Shown here piece after piece: positions 5,842-6,133 of a DNA stretch of 6,133 bases (position 1 is its first letter; the number at the start of each line of letters is the position of its first letter). Source of the stretch: Candidatus Bipolaricaulis sp. (GTDB lineage Bacteria > Bipolaricaulota > Bipolaricaulia > Bipolaricaulales > Bipolaricaulaceae); assembly GCA_020062805.1 (NCBI GenBank), contig JAGUVP010000304.1:1-6133 (forward strand), in the 5' to 3' direction. The notes under the pieces are model-generated. The model was not told the origin of the DNA. It searched no databases and was given only the letters and a program-made list of their open reading frames with translations. The translations under genes and the position numbers were made by a program.

Positions 5842-5867
5842 ATCTCCCACACCTCCTCGGTTGGCCC

Positions 5868-5900
5868 ACCCTGCTGAGGGTCACCCGGTGCCTCCGGCAC
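5868..5900 (-). promoter_or_regulatory. Two small hairpins in the acpP leader
   Basis: In the predicted acpP leader RNA, GUGCC (5900-5896) pairs with GGCAC (5892-5888) around a 3-base loop. ACCCU (5881-5877) then pairs with AGGGU (5872-5868) around a 4-base loop, ending 10 bases before the ribosome binding site. Both stems are perfect but only 5 bp long, and their role is unknown. Confidence 0.35.
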
Positions 5901-5906
5901 GCGTGC
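5897..5906. promoter_or_regulatory. Perfect 10-bp palindrome at the acpP start point
   Basis: GCACGCGTGC is its own reverse complement and spans the predicted transcription start of acpP (near 5904), a typical place for a repressor site. The sequence is GC-rich, so chance is a fair alternative. Confidence 0.35.
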
Positions 5907-5910
5907 GCCA

Positions 5911-5939
5911 GTTATATAAGGCCTTCCTACAATGCGCAA
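5911..5939 (-). promoter_or_regulatory. Probable promoter of acpP-asnS
   Basis: On the minus strand, TTGCGC (5939-5934; 3/6 to consensus) and TATAAC (5916-5911; 5/6) are 17 bases apart. The surrounding TTATATAAC is a clear AT-rich island in GC-rich DNA. The predicted start is near 5904, about 63 bases before the acpP ATG. The -35 box is weak. Confidence 0.65.
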
Positions 5940-5960
5940 CACCCGCGTTCCGACGGGGGC

Positions 5961-5990
5961 GCCTCAGGGTGCCTCAGGGCGCCTCAGTTG
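5961..5990. repeat. Three tandem 10-bp repeats
   Basis: The plus-strand unit gcctcaggg(t/c) is repeated at 5961-5970, 5971-5980 and 5981-5990, the last copy diverging in its final three bases. Because the period is 10, the TGA carried by each unit on the minus strand falls in a different frame, so all three minus frames are closed here. GGCGCC elements at either side could also pair as a stem. Confidence 0.85.
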
Positions 5991-6126
5991 GGGCGGCGGA
6001 GCGTACCCGGAGATCGCCGGGGTTGGCAAGTTCGGGTTCGGCTGACAGAGAGGAGAAGCGTCCAGCGAGCTTCGTTACGATCTGGGCCTTGCAGGCCTGG
6101 TAGGTTCGTCGAAGACCGCCCTCCAT
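5974..6126 (-). CDS. Possible small or partial reading frame upstream of acpP
   Basis: A minus-strand frame from an ATG at 6126 encodes 50 residues (MEGGLRRTYQACKAQIVTKL...) and ends at a TGA inside the 10-bp repeat. It stays open to the right edge, so it may instead be the C-terminus of a longer gene that starts outside the window. I recognise no family. The first third reads like an amphipathic helix and the rest is rich in Ala, Pro and Ser. Third-position GC is about two thirds, compatible with coding but not decisive. No Shine-Dalgarno can be judged because only seven bases precede the ATG. Confidence 0.3.
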   Translation of the reverse strand: MEGGLRRTYQACKAQIVTKLAGRFSSLSAEPELANPGDLRVRSAAPTEAP

Positions 6127-6133
6127 CGCCCGC

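Noticed and set aside
5848..5850. GTG as start of acpP
   Set aside because: It lies one base from the AGGAGGT site, which is too close; the ATG at 5841 has proper spacing and the normal ACP N-terminus.
5005..5877. Plus-strand frame of 290 codons opposite asnS and acpP
   Set aside because: It is a shadow of two well-identified genes, spans their intergenic gap, and has no recognisable domain.
6080..6133. tRNA-like segment at the right edge (GGTTCG near 6102)
   Set aside because: The T-loop consensus is not met and no cloverleaf arms pair.

Overview
The window is about 6.1 kb of GC-rich, compact bacterial chromosome holding housekeeping genes. Most are on the minus strand in two tight operons, and one gene (HU) is on the plus strand. 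Intergenic gaps are mostly 1 to 25 bases, Shine-Dalgarno sequences are strong, and the promoters look like sigma-70 promoters. The SHMT belongs to the subfamily with HKTLCGPRG around the PLP lysine, S18 keeps four zinc ligands, and AsnRS is of the short form. As far as I recall, these occur together in deep-branching or candidate bacterial lineages such as Chloroflexota or Bipolaricaulota. That assignment is tentative and rests on memory of protein families.

Left half (minus strand, read right to left from about 3577 to the left edge): one likely transcript carries rpsF (bS6), ssb, rpsR (bS18), an uncharacterised protein with a nucleotidyltransferase-like N-terminal half, and glyA (serine hydroxymethyltransferase), which runs off the left edge. 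The first three genes form the classic S6-SSB-S18 cluster, but rplI, the usual fourth member, is absent and the uncharacterised gene plus glyA take its place. The end of rpsF contains a 21-bp-period duplication, and the SSB tail contains a 12-bp tandem duplication.

Centre (3545-3714): a divergent promoter region drives the rpsF operon leftward and an HU gene rightward. Both promoters have near-consensus boxes with 17-bp spacing. A 17-bp dyad brackets the HU -10 box, and a small hairpin overlaps the rpsF ribosome binding site.

Right half (minus strand): acpP (acyl carrier protein) is followed after 24 bases by asnS (asparaginyl-tRNA synthetase). A good promoter lies about 70 bases upstream of acpP, with a perfect 10-bp palindrome over its predicted start point. 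HU and asnS converge on a 219-bp spacer with a perfect 11-bp hairpin and no convincing gene. At the far right is a weakly supported small reading frame ending in a 10-bp triple repeat.

Together the genes cover translation (S6, S18, AsnRS), DNA maintenance (SSB, HU), one-carbon/serine-glycine metabolism (GlyA) and lipid synthesis (ACP). I see no mobile element, CRISPR array, tRNA, defence system or clear new system. The best leads are the uncharacterised gene at 1452-2552 and the regulatory dyads.
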